Source: Aurantiochytrium sp. KH105
Taxonomy: Eukaryota > Sar > Bigyra > Thraustochytrida > Thraustochytriidae
Reading direction: 5' to 3'
Length of the DNA stretch: 59,800 nucleotides
NCBI GenBank assembly: GCA_003116975.1
Contig: BGKB01000264.1
Span: 1-59,800, forward strand
Positions 1 to 8,445 of this stretch are shown piece by piece. Positions within the stretch are counted from its first letter, which is position 1; each line of letters begins with the position of its first letter. The notes under the pieces were generated by a model, which did no database searches, was not told the DNA's origin, and worked only from the letters and a program-made list of their open reading frames with translations. The position numbers were made by a program, and so were the translations under genes.

Positions 1-768
1 GGGAGTAAGGCAGGTCAGATCAAAGCAAAGCAGACCCGTATCGTAGCCAAGGAAAGAAAGATGGGGACCACGTTGAAGGACAAGGTGCTGGCCAAGATGA
101 AGGTCAAGCGGGAGAAATGGGTTCAGGAGAGGGAGGAGTTGCTCGAGAGAACGAAAAGGCAAGTTTCGGCGGTGCACAAGCTCACGGGGGACGTGAGTGA
201 CCGGTACATCCGCCTTTTCAGCCTCGACGGGCGCGCCATGCTCGACAGCGCCCTCATGGAATGCATGAGAACCGACGACGACGCGACCTTGGTCATGCAC
301 GAGGAATTCATTCGGCAAATCAAGACCGAAACGATGAGACAGAACCATGATGAGGTCCTGAAACACTGGATCACATGGGCGTCGACGCTCGAGGACCAGC
401 GGGTGGGTCGCTTCAGGATCAAGGCAGACGATTTTCGCGAGTGTCTGACCCGCATCGAGGCGTGCTTCGATGTCGCGGCGATCGGAGAGGAGTACCAGGA
501 ATTGTTTACTGACGCGGTCTTGGAGCTCATCCATGAGCACTCGCCTGGTCTCGTCGCCATTCGCTCGTACAAGGACGCGTATGAGGAGATGGCTACCCGG
601 ATCCGCGAGAGCGTCCGCAGGCAAGTTCAGAAGGAGATCTATCGCGAGGCCCAAAAGGAGGCCGCCGAAGAAGGCCGCAAGCTTGCACAAGATCTGCGCA
701 AGCGACGCCACCGGGGCAAAGCAGGCCAGGAAGCCTCCTCCCGGGTAAAAAGGTCTAAAAGGGCCTAA
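1..768 (+). CDS. Orphan helical basic protein, possibly 5'-truncated by the window edge
   Basis: The first in-frame ATG is at 61 and gives 235 residues. The same frame has no stop from base 1 to 60, so the coding region may begin outside the window and this may be only its C-terminal part. I do not recognise a family. The protein is charged and predicted mostly helical. Residues about 1-50 are Lys/Glu-rich, the middle (about 60-180) is mixed helical sequence, and the last 45 residues are a strongly basic tail with several KR clusters that could be a nuclear localisation signal. A candidate polyadenylation signal AATAAA lies at 787-792, about 20 nt past the stop. No function is assigned. Confidence concerns only that this is coding. 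Confidence 0.6.
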   Translation, partial: GSKAGQIKAKQTRIVAKERKMGTTLKDKVLAKMKVKREKWVQEREELLERTKRQVSAVHKLTGDVSDRYIRLFSLDGRAMLDSALMECMRTDDDATLVMHEEFIRQIKTETMRQNHDEVLKHWITWASTLEDQRVGRFRIKADDFRECLTRIEACFDVAAIGEEYQELFTDAVLELIHEHSPGLVAIRSYKDAYEEMATRIRESVRRQVQKEIYREAQKEAAEEGRKLAQDLRKRRHRGKAGQEASSRVKRSKRA

Positions 769-1700
769 AAGGTAAAAGTAACTCTAAATAAATCCTCTTG
801 CGGTATGGGTATACATAGTATGTTCATCTTATTTTCTACCCTTCCGCCCTCTTTCTTTCCCTTTCGCAGCAGCCCCCGTTTTTTTCCCCGCCACGAACCT
901 TTGGAGACGCGACCCGTTGCTGCTCACTCTCCTGTGCTGCCAAGTATTCTTCTCGAGGAAAAGGTGGCGGACAATGCGATGGACTTCGCCAAGCCAAGAT
1001 CCTCCTTGTCCGTGTTGCGTCGGCGAGGACTTTCGCATCCTTGTCCGTCGACCGGTTGTTGGCGTCTCCGCGCGACAACAGCTTCGGAGGCCTGCGGTTA
1101 GGCAACCACTACTAACCGTAGGCTAGGTTACTCGTACTGACAGGCCTTATAACCCCATCCCTTGCATGGTATGTGGCTGGTTGGACCGCTGCGCAAACTC
1201 GCCGCGCAAAGTGGACGCGGAGGCAAAATGCGCTTGCTTTCGAGTTGCTAGCTGCAGCTGCGCCCGCGCTTCTCCAGGCCGACGGCCGCCCTTCTCGGCC
1301 GGCTGCGGCGCGCGCGGCAGCAGCAGCAGACCGAGAACGGAGGTGCGAGAACTCGAGGCAGCTATAGCCAGCCAGCACAGCGAGCGAGCGCGGCGAGAAA
1401 AGAGACGTGATCGCCTGGGACTGATTCCCAGCATCAGTGGCAGCGCAAGTCAAGGCAAGACCCGACCAACAGGGAGCGCCACGGTCTTCCTTCACAGGGC
1501 GGAGGCGTCCCGTTGGTGCACGTGCTGTGGCACTCGCGCAGACACGCGCACGCAGTACGTACCACAACTGCTACAGCGCGGCGCGGCGCGGAGGCGAGGC
1601 AAAGCAAGGCGAGGCAAAGCAAGGCAAGGCAAAGCAAGGCAAGGCAAGGCCGGGTCAAGGCGAGTCGAGGCGAGGCGACCGATACGCGGCGACGCAGACG
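769..1700. other. Intergenic region with AAAGC/AAGGC repeats before the P450
   Basis: No convincing gene is present. An AATAAA at 787-792 may end the upstream transcript. Positions 1591-1680 are an imperfect tandem array of AAAGC and AAGGC pentamers directly upstream of the P450 start codon. A long reading frame runs through the array in frame with the P450, but it has no ATG before 1701. Confidence 0.6.
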
Positions 1701-3425
1701 ATGGAACGCCTTGAGAAGTTGGCTCGGCATCTCGCCCCGACGGAAACGGGATGTCAAGATGGCGCAGCAAGCGCTCTTGGACATTGCGAGCTGAGCGGCG
1801 TGGCCCCGAGCCCCACGGCCGGGTCTAGCACGGGCGCAGAGAGCACAGGGGCGGGCGTCCAGGGCGTGCAGGAGCTGCTGTCGATGCTCGAGGACAAGAC
1901 GAGCGAGGCAGAACGCGAGGCCTTGGCCGCAGCATTGCCCGGACCCGTCCGCGAGCTGGGCAAAGACAATGCAATGCTGGCCATGCAGCGCGCTGCGCGA
2001 TCCGGCAAGCTGCACGAGTTCTGGTTCGACTGGAGCAAGCGCGCCGGCAAGGGGGATCCGGGCACCAATATCCTGTTCCCAACTGCGGTGATCCCCAAGG
2101 GGTCAATGCCTTACATCGACTACATGCTGGTCATCGCGCATCCGGATGACTGCATGCGCATGGCGCGCACTCATGTCCGCAAAGCAGAAACGTATGGAAT
2201 TGCATTTCTCGGCGATGGCGTGCTGGCGACACGTGATGTTGACCACTGGCGCGAGCAGCGAGAGCACCTCATTGAGGCCTTTCTCCCCGAGGCCTCGCTC
2301 AGTAAGATTTTCGATATTTCCGTATCGCGCGCCGAATACGCGGCCAAGCAAAAGCTTACGGGACTGTCCGAGGACGGCCGTGGCGTCTTCAACATCAACG
2401 AGCTCTTCCTCTTTGAGACGATGGCCCAGCTGCAGTTAGCGCTCTTTGGAGAGTCCGAGGAACGCATGGAGGAGACAAATGTGCCCCTGCGCGCAGCCTT
2501 CAAGGAGGCGCTGACGCTCGACGGCCCGCCGCTGGAGGCTGCGCGCTTGCGGGGCAAAGCTCGTCGTGTTGTGCAGGAATACTCGAATACGCTTGTCGCT
2601 CGAAGCCAAGAGCAGGGGCGCGTGGGAGCTTCAGAGGCGATGGAGGACCCGCACAAGAACATTAAGGGACCTCTTACTGCGCGCATGGCGGACTTTTGCC
2701 CAATGAGCGCTCAATTCGACGCGAAAAAGGTGGCTCGCGATAACGCGAGCACGTTGAGCTTTGCGGGGCACGACACCACGGCAAATCTTCTCACTCACAT
2801 CGTGTACTATCTCTGCCAGTATCCGGAGTGGCAGAAGCGCTTGCAGGTCGAGGTCGACGACTTCCTTGCACGCCACAAGGATGGAATTACCTACGAACAC
2901 CTTCCTGAGCTGGTCGAGATGAAGAAGGTCATCCTCGAAACCCTCCGCCTCGCGCCCTCTGTGCCCAACGGCACATTTCGGGAGACAATGTTTGCGGACA
3001 CGATCCACGGTGCCGACGGCAAGGAGATCACGGTGCCCAAAGGGGTATCATTTGTTTTGCCCGTATGGAATCTGCATCACAATGCCAAACTTTGGGGCGA
3101 TGACTGCGAAAGCTTCAACCCAGATCGCGATTGGCTTCCCGAGGAGATGTGGGGCGCGCAAGAGAACTTCAAGGCTTACAATCCAGCCTCGCATCGGTTT
3201 TGCCCCTTCACGTTTGGTCCTCGCGACTGCATTGGCAAAGCATTTGCTCTGCTCGAGGCGCGAACCATCCTTGTGAGTTTCTTGAGCAGATTTACTTTCG
3301 AGCTTGCTCCGCCCTCCGCAGGCAAATCGGTCGCGGAGATCAGCATCAACATTGGGACTCTCGGGCCCAAGGATGGTCTTTACGTGCGTGCCATCCCGCG
3401 CATCGGTGGCGTGGCGAGAATCTAA
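1701..3425 (+). CDS. Cytochrome P450 monooxygenase
   Basis: Heme-thiolate monooxygenase of 574 residues. Three diagnostic P450 motifs are present. The I-helix oxygen-binding motif AGHDTT is near residue 354. The K-helix ExxR appears as ETLRL near residue 412. The heme-binding loop FTFGPRDCIG is near residue 500, and its Cys is the axial iron ligand. ATG 1701 is the first ATG in a frame that stays open upstream to 1437 through repetitive DNA. The N terminus is hydrophilic with no clear membrane anchor, unusual for a microsomal P450, so the enzyme may be soluble or differently targeted. The heme-loop and ExxR context resembles the CYP4/CYP52/CYP86 fatty-acid hydroxylase clan, but substrate cannot be read from sequence. 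It converges on the Sm D2 gene. Confidence 0.96.
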   Translation: MERLEKLARHLAPTETGCQDGAASALGHCELSGVAPSPTAGSSTGAESTGAGVQGVQELLSMLEDKTSEAEREALAAALPGPVRELGKDNAMLAMQRAARSGKLHEFWFDWSKRAGKGDPGTNILFPTAVIPKGSMPYIDYMLVIAHPDDCMRMARTHVRKAETYGIAFLGDGVLATRDVDHWREQREHLIEAFLPEASLSKIFDISVSRAEYAAKQKLTGLSEDGRGVFNINELFLFETMAQLQLALFGESEERMEETNVPLRAAFKEALTLDGPPLEAARLRGKARRVVQEYSNTLVARSQEQGRVGASEAMEDPHKNIKGPLTARMADFCPMSAQFDAKKVARDNASTLSFAGHDTTANLLTHIVYYLCQYPEWQKRLQVEVDDFLARHKDGITYEHLPELVEMKKVILETLRLAPSVPNGTFRETMFADTIHGADGKEITVPKGVSFVLPVWNLHHNAKLWGDDCESFNPDRDWLPEEMWGAQENFKAYNPASHRFCPFTFGPRDCIGKAFALLEARTILVSFLSRFTFELAPPSAGKSVAEISINIGTLGPKDGLYVRAIPRIGGVARI

Positions 3426-3895
3426 TCTCAAAAGGAATCAAAGCAAGGCAGCGAGTCAAGCAAGGCATCCACGGCAGTCCTACATCAGAGCTCTTCAATC
3501 TCAGCGTTTACTTATTGTGAAGAGAAGAAAGTCATGCCTTTTAAATTCTTTCATTTTACCTTCCTTCTTCGAAAGAAAGGAGAGAAAACTATTGTGGCCG
3601 ATGTGTCCATTTGTCCTGTTTGGTTTGGGTCATTTGCCATTTGAGCAAAGTAGTTGCGGTGAGCCATTGGGCGACATCAGATAAAATTGGAGATGTCGCG
3701 ACGCGGGCTTTTTCTTCTCTTCTCTTCCTTGGGAAAAAGTGGCAAAGCTTTCTTGCATCCCCTGTACCTCACCTCCGCCAAGTTGCGGCCTTGCCTCTGC
3801 TCTGAATCTTGTCGCAGCCAGAAAACGAGCTAGCTTTCTCATCACTTGTCGTGTGTTCGTGCGTTGCTTGCTAGAAGAACATGGTTAAAAGGTTA
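3426..3895. other. Convergent 3' spacer between P450 and Sm D2
   Basis: This is tail-to-tail intergenic DNA that presumably holds both 3' UTRs. It is more T-rich than the flanking coding DNA. I see no gene, RNA or repeat array in it. Confidence 0.5.
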
Positions 3896-4234
3896 TTATG
3901 CTGCCTGTGGATTCTTGACAACCATAATCACACAGTCACCACGAAGAAAGAGCTTGCTGATTTTACGGTCCTTCTCCACGGCTTTGGCGCGAGCAGCACC
4001 TTTGCCTTGCTTTGGAGCCTCGGTCCACATTTCGAGCACGTCTTCAAGGACCATGTTGCAGTGCCTGTCGAAAGCTTTGACTCTTGCAAGCAGTTTGTGG
4101 TTGTTACGCAGGCTGATCAAAACCTGGGTTCCGCTTTTGACGCTGTGCATAAGTACGGAGAGGGGGCCGCTTGTGACCATGTCTTTTTCCTCGTTTGCAT
4201 TGCCATTGTTGGCGCTGGCGACAACGGCAGCCAT
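3896..4234 (-). CDS. SNRPD2: Small nuclear ribonucleoprotein Sm D2
   Basis: Core spliceosomal Sm protein of 112 residues, close to the usual 110-118. The Sm1 motif is seen in [18 protein letters not shown] followed by [20 protein letters not shown], and the Sm2 motif in [16 protein letters not shown]. The insert between them ([12 protein letters not shown]) is typical of D2. D2 pairs with D1 in the heptameric ring on U1, U2, U4 and U5 snRNAs. I chose ATG 4234; the frame extends upstream only through a TTG codon. The short N terminus before GPLSVL matches family length. A complete spliceosomal core protein fits the short GT-AG introns found elsewhere in the window. A long frame on the opposite strand is a shadow. 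Confidence 0.98.
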   Translation of the reverse strand: MAAVVASANNGNANEEKDMVTSGPLSVLMHSVKSGTQVLISLRNNHKLLARVKAFDRHCNMVLEDVLEMWTEAPKQGKGAARAKAVEKDRKISKLFLRGDCVIMVVKNPQAA

Positions 4235-4915
4235 TCTCTCCAAAACGAGCTGCGCCTTGCTTGCTTGTTTGCTTGCTTCACTGCGTGCGGGATCCGCACG
4301 AGCAGCAAGACAAGACAGACAGCCCCTCGAACCCCGTGCGACCTACGTCAACGCGGCCCGCGGGCTTGACTCGCGTTGCGACTCGCGAATTGAAAGGCGG
4401 GCAGCGGCTCGACACCAAGCTCGCCCGGTTGGCCAGGCTGACCTTGGGTATTTCTACGCCGACACGATTTAGGAAAGGAAAGAGGGCCCAGAGACTCGTT
4501 TCCTGCCGCCGTCTCCTCCGCGTGTACGCTTGTTGCAGGCTCCGCTCCGCGCTGCCCGTCTCTGCGCCGCGCTCAGCTGCAATAGAAGGTCTGAAAAAAA
4601 GAAAAGAAAAAAAAAAGGGCGCAGAAGTGAGGTGAGGGTGAGAACAAATCCAGGTGTAACAGACTGTTAGTCGGCAGCCTTGCGTGCGGCGAGAGCGAGA
4701 ACGTGGACGGAAAACGAAAAGTTTTTGCACTTTCCGCAGCAATCTTTGCAAAGGAACGCCACCACTTTATTTCATAATTCATTTCGTTTCATTTCATTTC
4801 ATTTCATTTCATTTCATTTCATTTCATTTCGTATTTATTTTTTCTCTCAACACGAGTTGACGGATGGTGCATTCGCAAGATCTTTGGAAAATTTTTAGTG
4901 AGGATACCTTGCGCT
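4235..4915. other. Intergenic region with (ATTTC)n microsatellite
   Basis: This region lies between the 3' end of the SNF2 gene and the 5' end of Sm D2. It should hold the Sm D2 promoter near 4240-4500. Positions about 4782-4833 are a near-perfect ATTTC pentanucleotide array, followed by a T-rich stretch. No gene is seen. Confidence 0.6.
4782..4833. repeat. (ATTTC)n pentanucleotide microsatellite
   Basis: About nine to ten uninterrupted ATTTC/TTTCA units sit just beyond the 3' end of the SNF2 remodeler gene. The AT-rich composition contrasts with the GC-rich genes around it. Confidence 0.9.
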
Positions 4916-7783
4916 TTAGAGCCTATTCATGATGATACTGATGGGGTCAAGATCATTCGCGAGTGCAGCCTCGAGCTCGGCATCAGGGCCACCCGTAACG
5001 TCAATATCGTCGTCTTGGGAAACGACGCGTTGCGTCTGCTGCGAATTGGGCCCCGAACTGCTAATGAGCAAAGCCGCCTCTAGATGCTTCTTACGTGTCT
5101 GGATCTGCAGAATGTTCTGGTCCACCGTTTCGCGCGTGACAAGCTTGATGATGCGCACCGGCTTTGTCTGACCGATGCGATGGCAGCGATCTTCGGCCTG
5201 GCGATCCGTAGCGTGGCTCCAGTCGAGATCATGAAGAATAACTGTGTCAGCAGAGGTAAGATTCACACCCATGCCACCGGCCCGTGTACTGAGCAGGCAG
5301 GCAGAGATGGACATATCCGTGTTGTAGCTGTCAATGATTTCTTGACGATCACCGATGGCAGTCGACCCATCAAAGCGAACAAAGGTGATATTCAACGCCC
5401 CGAGCATCTCCTCAATGACATCGAGAAGAGTGGTCCACTGCGAGAAGATGAGAAAGCGGTGCTTTTCTTCGACGAGTTTGGGCAAGAGCTCGCGCAGACG
5501 CAAGGCTTTGCTCGAAGTCCAAAGCGCCTCTTGAGGCAGCGTCATGCCACGGAGCTCGGCATTGCGCGAGCCGAACTCGAGCGCGAGGAGGTGGAAATCC
5601 CAGTCCGAATACGACTTGATTTCCTTTTCGATCATACGCACCGAGGCGGCAGGGCCAAAGGCTTTGACACGGTCGCAGAGCTCAACAAAGCGAGGGAGAG
5701 GGCGGCTCACACCGTCAGGGCTGTCTTCTGCAGACTTGCCAAAGTACTGGCGCACAAGGAGCGGGTGATTTGCTGCCTTGCGCAGCTGCGAAAAAAAGTG
5801 GGTCGTCGCCGAATCGGTCGCGCGGCTTCGCCTGCCAGAGCGAGCATCCGATTTCTTTTGCCGATAGGCATCGATGATCTCGCTGTATACCTTGCGCTGG
5901 ACGTCAGCCATCTCAAGCAGCTGGACATCCTCAATTTTTGGACTAAGCTGTCCAAGAACATCTGCTTTGAGACGACGCAGCACAAACGGCCGCATGGCAT
6001 CGCGGATGCGGGCGATCGAGGCCTGCCCGCGATTGTCAGCATCGTTAAAGTAGTCCGTGAGGCGCTCGCTCGAGGCGTTGAAGACTTTGGGCATGCAAAA
6101 CGACATGAGGGCCAGGAGTTCTTGCAAATTGTTTTGCACGGGCGTGCCGCTGAGAAGAAGACGTCTCCGGGACGAGAGGCGGACGAGACGGCGGTAGCGG
6201 GACGAGTTCATGCTCTTGAGGCCGTGGGCCTCGTCGTATATAATGTACTCAAAGTTGAATTTGCCAAGAAAGGCGCGGTCGGCCGTCGAGGAGTCGCGCT
6301 CAAAGTATGTGTACGTGGTGATGATGACATCAACCTGGGGATTTTTCCGCGCGCCACGCTCAAGCCGGGCAACTATTTCATTGCGGTCGGCCTGCAGACC
6401 GTGGTAGACTTCCGTGCGGGCCCACGGAATCCAGCGTTGCACTTCGCGGCGCCAATTCTCCAGCGTGGACCCGGGAGCGACCACGAGATGAGGCCCCGAC
6501 GTTCCCTGAGTCTTGCGCAGCCATGCAAGAACCGCGATGGCCTGTACCGTTTTTCCAAGGCCCATCTCATCGGCGAGAATTCCGTTCAGGTCCTGGGAGT
6601 AGAGGAGACGCAGCCAATTGAGGCCAACGAGCTGGTAGTCCTTGAGCGAGAAATTCTCGGGAAAGAGTTCATCCGCATTTTCGCGGCTCACGAGCTGCAT
6701 CTTTTTCGCGCGTGCTTTGCCTTCCGCAGAATTGTCGTCAAGGTGCATTTCTCGCACACTCTTTGCCAATCGCTTGGAGATGGCCTCACAATTATCGAAC
6801 ATGGACCGCACCTCGCGATGCTCGCTGTCGCTATCATCCCCACTGACATTCTCGTCAATGTCGTCGTCGTTTCCATTTCCTCTTTGTTCGTCACCATCGT
6901 CATCGTCGTCCTCGTCCTCGTCATCTTGGTCAGACTCAGCATCAGAATCAGACTCGGAATCAGACGAAGCAACGTCCATGATAGCCTCGGCACGTCGCTC
7001 GAGAACGTCGAGAGCATCCTCGTCGGCGTCGGAGTCCATCTGGATGACATCGCTGTCGTCGCTGTCTACGATCTCGACGACACTTGTTTTGCGAGATTTC
7101 GCAGCCTTGTTTCCAGAACCACTTGCGCCTGATCTGCGCAGGCGTTTCCCATTCTTTTCGGAGGCGCCTCTTTTTTCGAGGGTGCGGCCTTTGCGAACGA
7201 GTTTCTTGCCGCCTCCACTTGCACGCACGACCTTGGTCCTCCCGTCGCCCAGCCCGTCTTCCTCATCCTCTGATGAAGACGATTCAAGGTCACGGAACTG
7301 ACGCCTTCCGTTTTCATAGGGGCTACTGGCACGTTTGCTCGTGCTATCCTTGGTGTGCTTCTTCTTTTTCTTGAGAATTTTACCTTTGCTCGCGGCGGTC
7401 GTCTTGCCGTTGCTGCTTGCGTGAATGTCGAGGTCAACCTCCGAATCCGAAGAGGAGTCCGATACACCTGCCATGGGAGACGCTGTGACGCGGCGTGAGG
7501 TAGGGTGCTTGGCAATAGCCTGCGAGCGGGGCTTGGGCTTTTCCTGGACGCCTCCGTCTTCGTTGAGCCTCTGGTTTTGCGGGCTCCTGGCCCCAATGAC
7601 GCGGCCCAGCAGATCGGCGTGCCTTCTTCCAGCGTCGCGAGGCCTCTTCGGTTTGCCGGAGGCTTCTACCTTTTCGAAGACTGCGTTCGCCACCCCGTCC
7701 TCGTCGTCCTCGTCGTCCACGACGCCGCCGTGCTGCAGCAACGTTTGCGGCAAAAAGTACTTGGACCCCTTCTCCTTGCTCAT
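4916..7783 (-). CDS. SNF2-family chromatin remodeler, Fun30/SMARCAD1-like
   Basis: ATP-dependent nucleosome remodeler of 955 residues. Residues 1-370 are disordered and highly charged, with a long Asp/Glu run near 260-310, basic NLS-like clusters and Ser-rich stretches. The ATPase follows. It has Walker A DEMGLGKT near 404, the DEAH box (IIYDEAHGLKS) near 515 and motif III LLLSGTPVQNN. The C-terminal helicase lobe (about 730-880) has VRFDGST, LLSTRAGGMGVNLT and the arginine-finger motif DRCHRIGQTKPV near 861. The DYQLVGLNWL...LNGILADEMGLGK context is characteristic of the Fun30/SMARCAD1/Etl1 subfamily, which acts in heterochromatin upkeep and DNA end resection. No CUE domain is evident by eye in the N terminus. 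It is divergently transcribed from the FAMeT/NCBP3 gene. A 682-residue frame on the opposite strand is an artefact of this coding sequence. Confidence 0.96.
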   Translation of the reverse strand: MSKEKGSKYFLPQTLLQHGGVVDDEDDEDGVANAVFEKVEASGKPKRPRDAGRRHADLLGRVIGARSPQNQRLNEDGGVQEKPKPRSQAIAKHPTSRRVTASPMAGVSDSSSDSEVDLDIHASSNGKTTAASKGKILKKKKKHTKDSTSKRASSPYENGRRQFRDLESSSSEDEEDGLGDGRTKVVRASGGGKKLVRKGRTLEKRGASEKNGKRLRRSGASGSGNKAAKSRKTSVVEIVDSDDSDVIQMDSDADEDALDVLERRAEAIMDVASSDSESDSDAESDQDDEDEDDDDDGDEQRGNGNDDDIDENVSGDDSDSEHREVRSMFDNCEAISKRLAKSVREMHLDDNSAEGKARAKKMQLVSRENADELFPENFSLKDYQLVGLNWLRLLYSQDLNGILADEMGLGKTVQAIAVLAWLRKTQGTSGPHLVVAPGSTLENWRREVQRWIPWARTEVYHGLQADRNEIVARLERGARKNPQVDVIITTYTYFERDSSTADRAFLGKFNFEYIIYDEAHGLKSMNSSRYRRLVRLSSRRRLLLSGTPVQNNLQELLALMSFCMPKVFNASSERLTDYFNDADNRGQASIARIRDAMRPFVLRRLKADVLGQLSPKIEDVQLLEMADVQRKVYSEIIDAYRQKKSDARSGRRSRATDSATTHFFSQLRKAANHPLLVRQYFGKSAEDSPDGVSRPLPRFVELCDRVKAFGPAASVRMIEKEIKSYSDWDFHLLALEFGSRNAELRGMTLPQEALWTSSKALRLRELLPKLVEEKHRFLIFSQWTTLLDVIEEMLGALNITFVRFDGSTAIGDRQEIIDSYNTDMSISACLLSTRAGGMGVNLTSADTVILHDLDWSHATDRQAEDRCHRIGQTKPVRIIKLVTRETVDQNILQIQTRKKHLEAALLISSSGPNSQQTQRVVSQDDDIDVTGGPDAELEAALANDLDPISIIMNRL

Positions 7784-8445
7784 GACTCGCCGAGAAACAA
7801 GCGCGAATGGGCTGCTGCTGCTGCTGCTGACAGGTCGCGGGGCTTGCCGAAAGTAGGCCAGCTGGCCGCCTCAGGCCTCGCTTCTGCCACCGGGCCTGCT
7901 CTAGCCCCTGCCCGCCGCCGTCGGGCCTCGGCCGCTGTTGGCTTTGATGGTTCGCTCGCTCACTCACTCGCTCGCTCTGCCTGACCGAGATGGATGACTG
8001 ACTGACTGACTGTGTCTGCGTTGCGTTGCGTTCGTTAGGCCTGCCTCTCCAACGCGAGGCGCCGCGTTCCGCCCAGCCCGCCTGCCTGGGCGGGGTGGTC
8101 GTTAGAAAGAAGCCGCGAGGGTAAGTGGAGTATTCCCCCGGACGCAAGTGGTCTTTCCGCGCTTTGGGCGACTTGTTCGACGGTGCCTGCTACTGCCAGT
8201 AAACGCCGGGGCTGATGCTGTTGGCCGCACCGCTCGCTCAAGTTGTCAGTCACCAAGATTGGAGAAGCTGCGCTGCGCTGCGCTAAAAAGTAGCCGCGCT
8301 AAACTGCGCTGTGCCGCGTAGAGCTGCGTCGCGCTGCACGGCGGCGCTGCACGGCGCGGAGCCGCGGCCGCTGCTAGTGCCTGCAGAGAAGAAGGCGCAG
8401 CCGCGCGACGGCTAGCGGTATATATACAAAGCCGACAGCGGAGCC
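7784..8445. promoter_or_regulatory. Head-to-head promoter region, SNF2 remodeler / FAMeT-NCBP3 gene
   Basis: A spacer of 662 nt between two divergent start codons. It has short tandem motifs: ACTG/CTGA repeats near 7995-8012 and GCGCTGCGCTGC-like runs near 8270-8345. TATATATA at 8419-8426 is only about 20 nt from the ATG at 8446. No gene is seen. Confidence 0.6.
8419..8426 (+). promoter_or_regulatory. TATA-like element close to the start codon
   Basis: TATATATA in otherwise GC-rich DNA, ending 19 nt before ATG 8446. If it works as a TATA box with usual spacing, transcription would start at or next to the ATG. Confidence 0.35.

Noticed and set aside
1437..1700. N-terminal extension of the P450 frame
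   Set aside because: It starts only at GTG and reads through AAAGC/AAGGC repeats. The first ATG is 1701.
3846..4472. 208- and 162-codon plus-strand frames
   Set aside because: They are opposite Sm D2 and its upstream region. Sm D2 on the minus strand is unambiguous.
5084..7132. 682-codon open frame on the plus strand
   Set aside because: It lies entirely opposite the SNF2 remodeler coding sequence. Its translation has no domain and mirrors the sense codon usage of a GC-rich gene.
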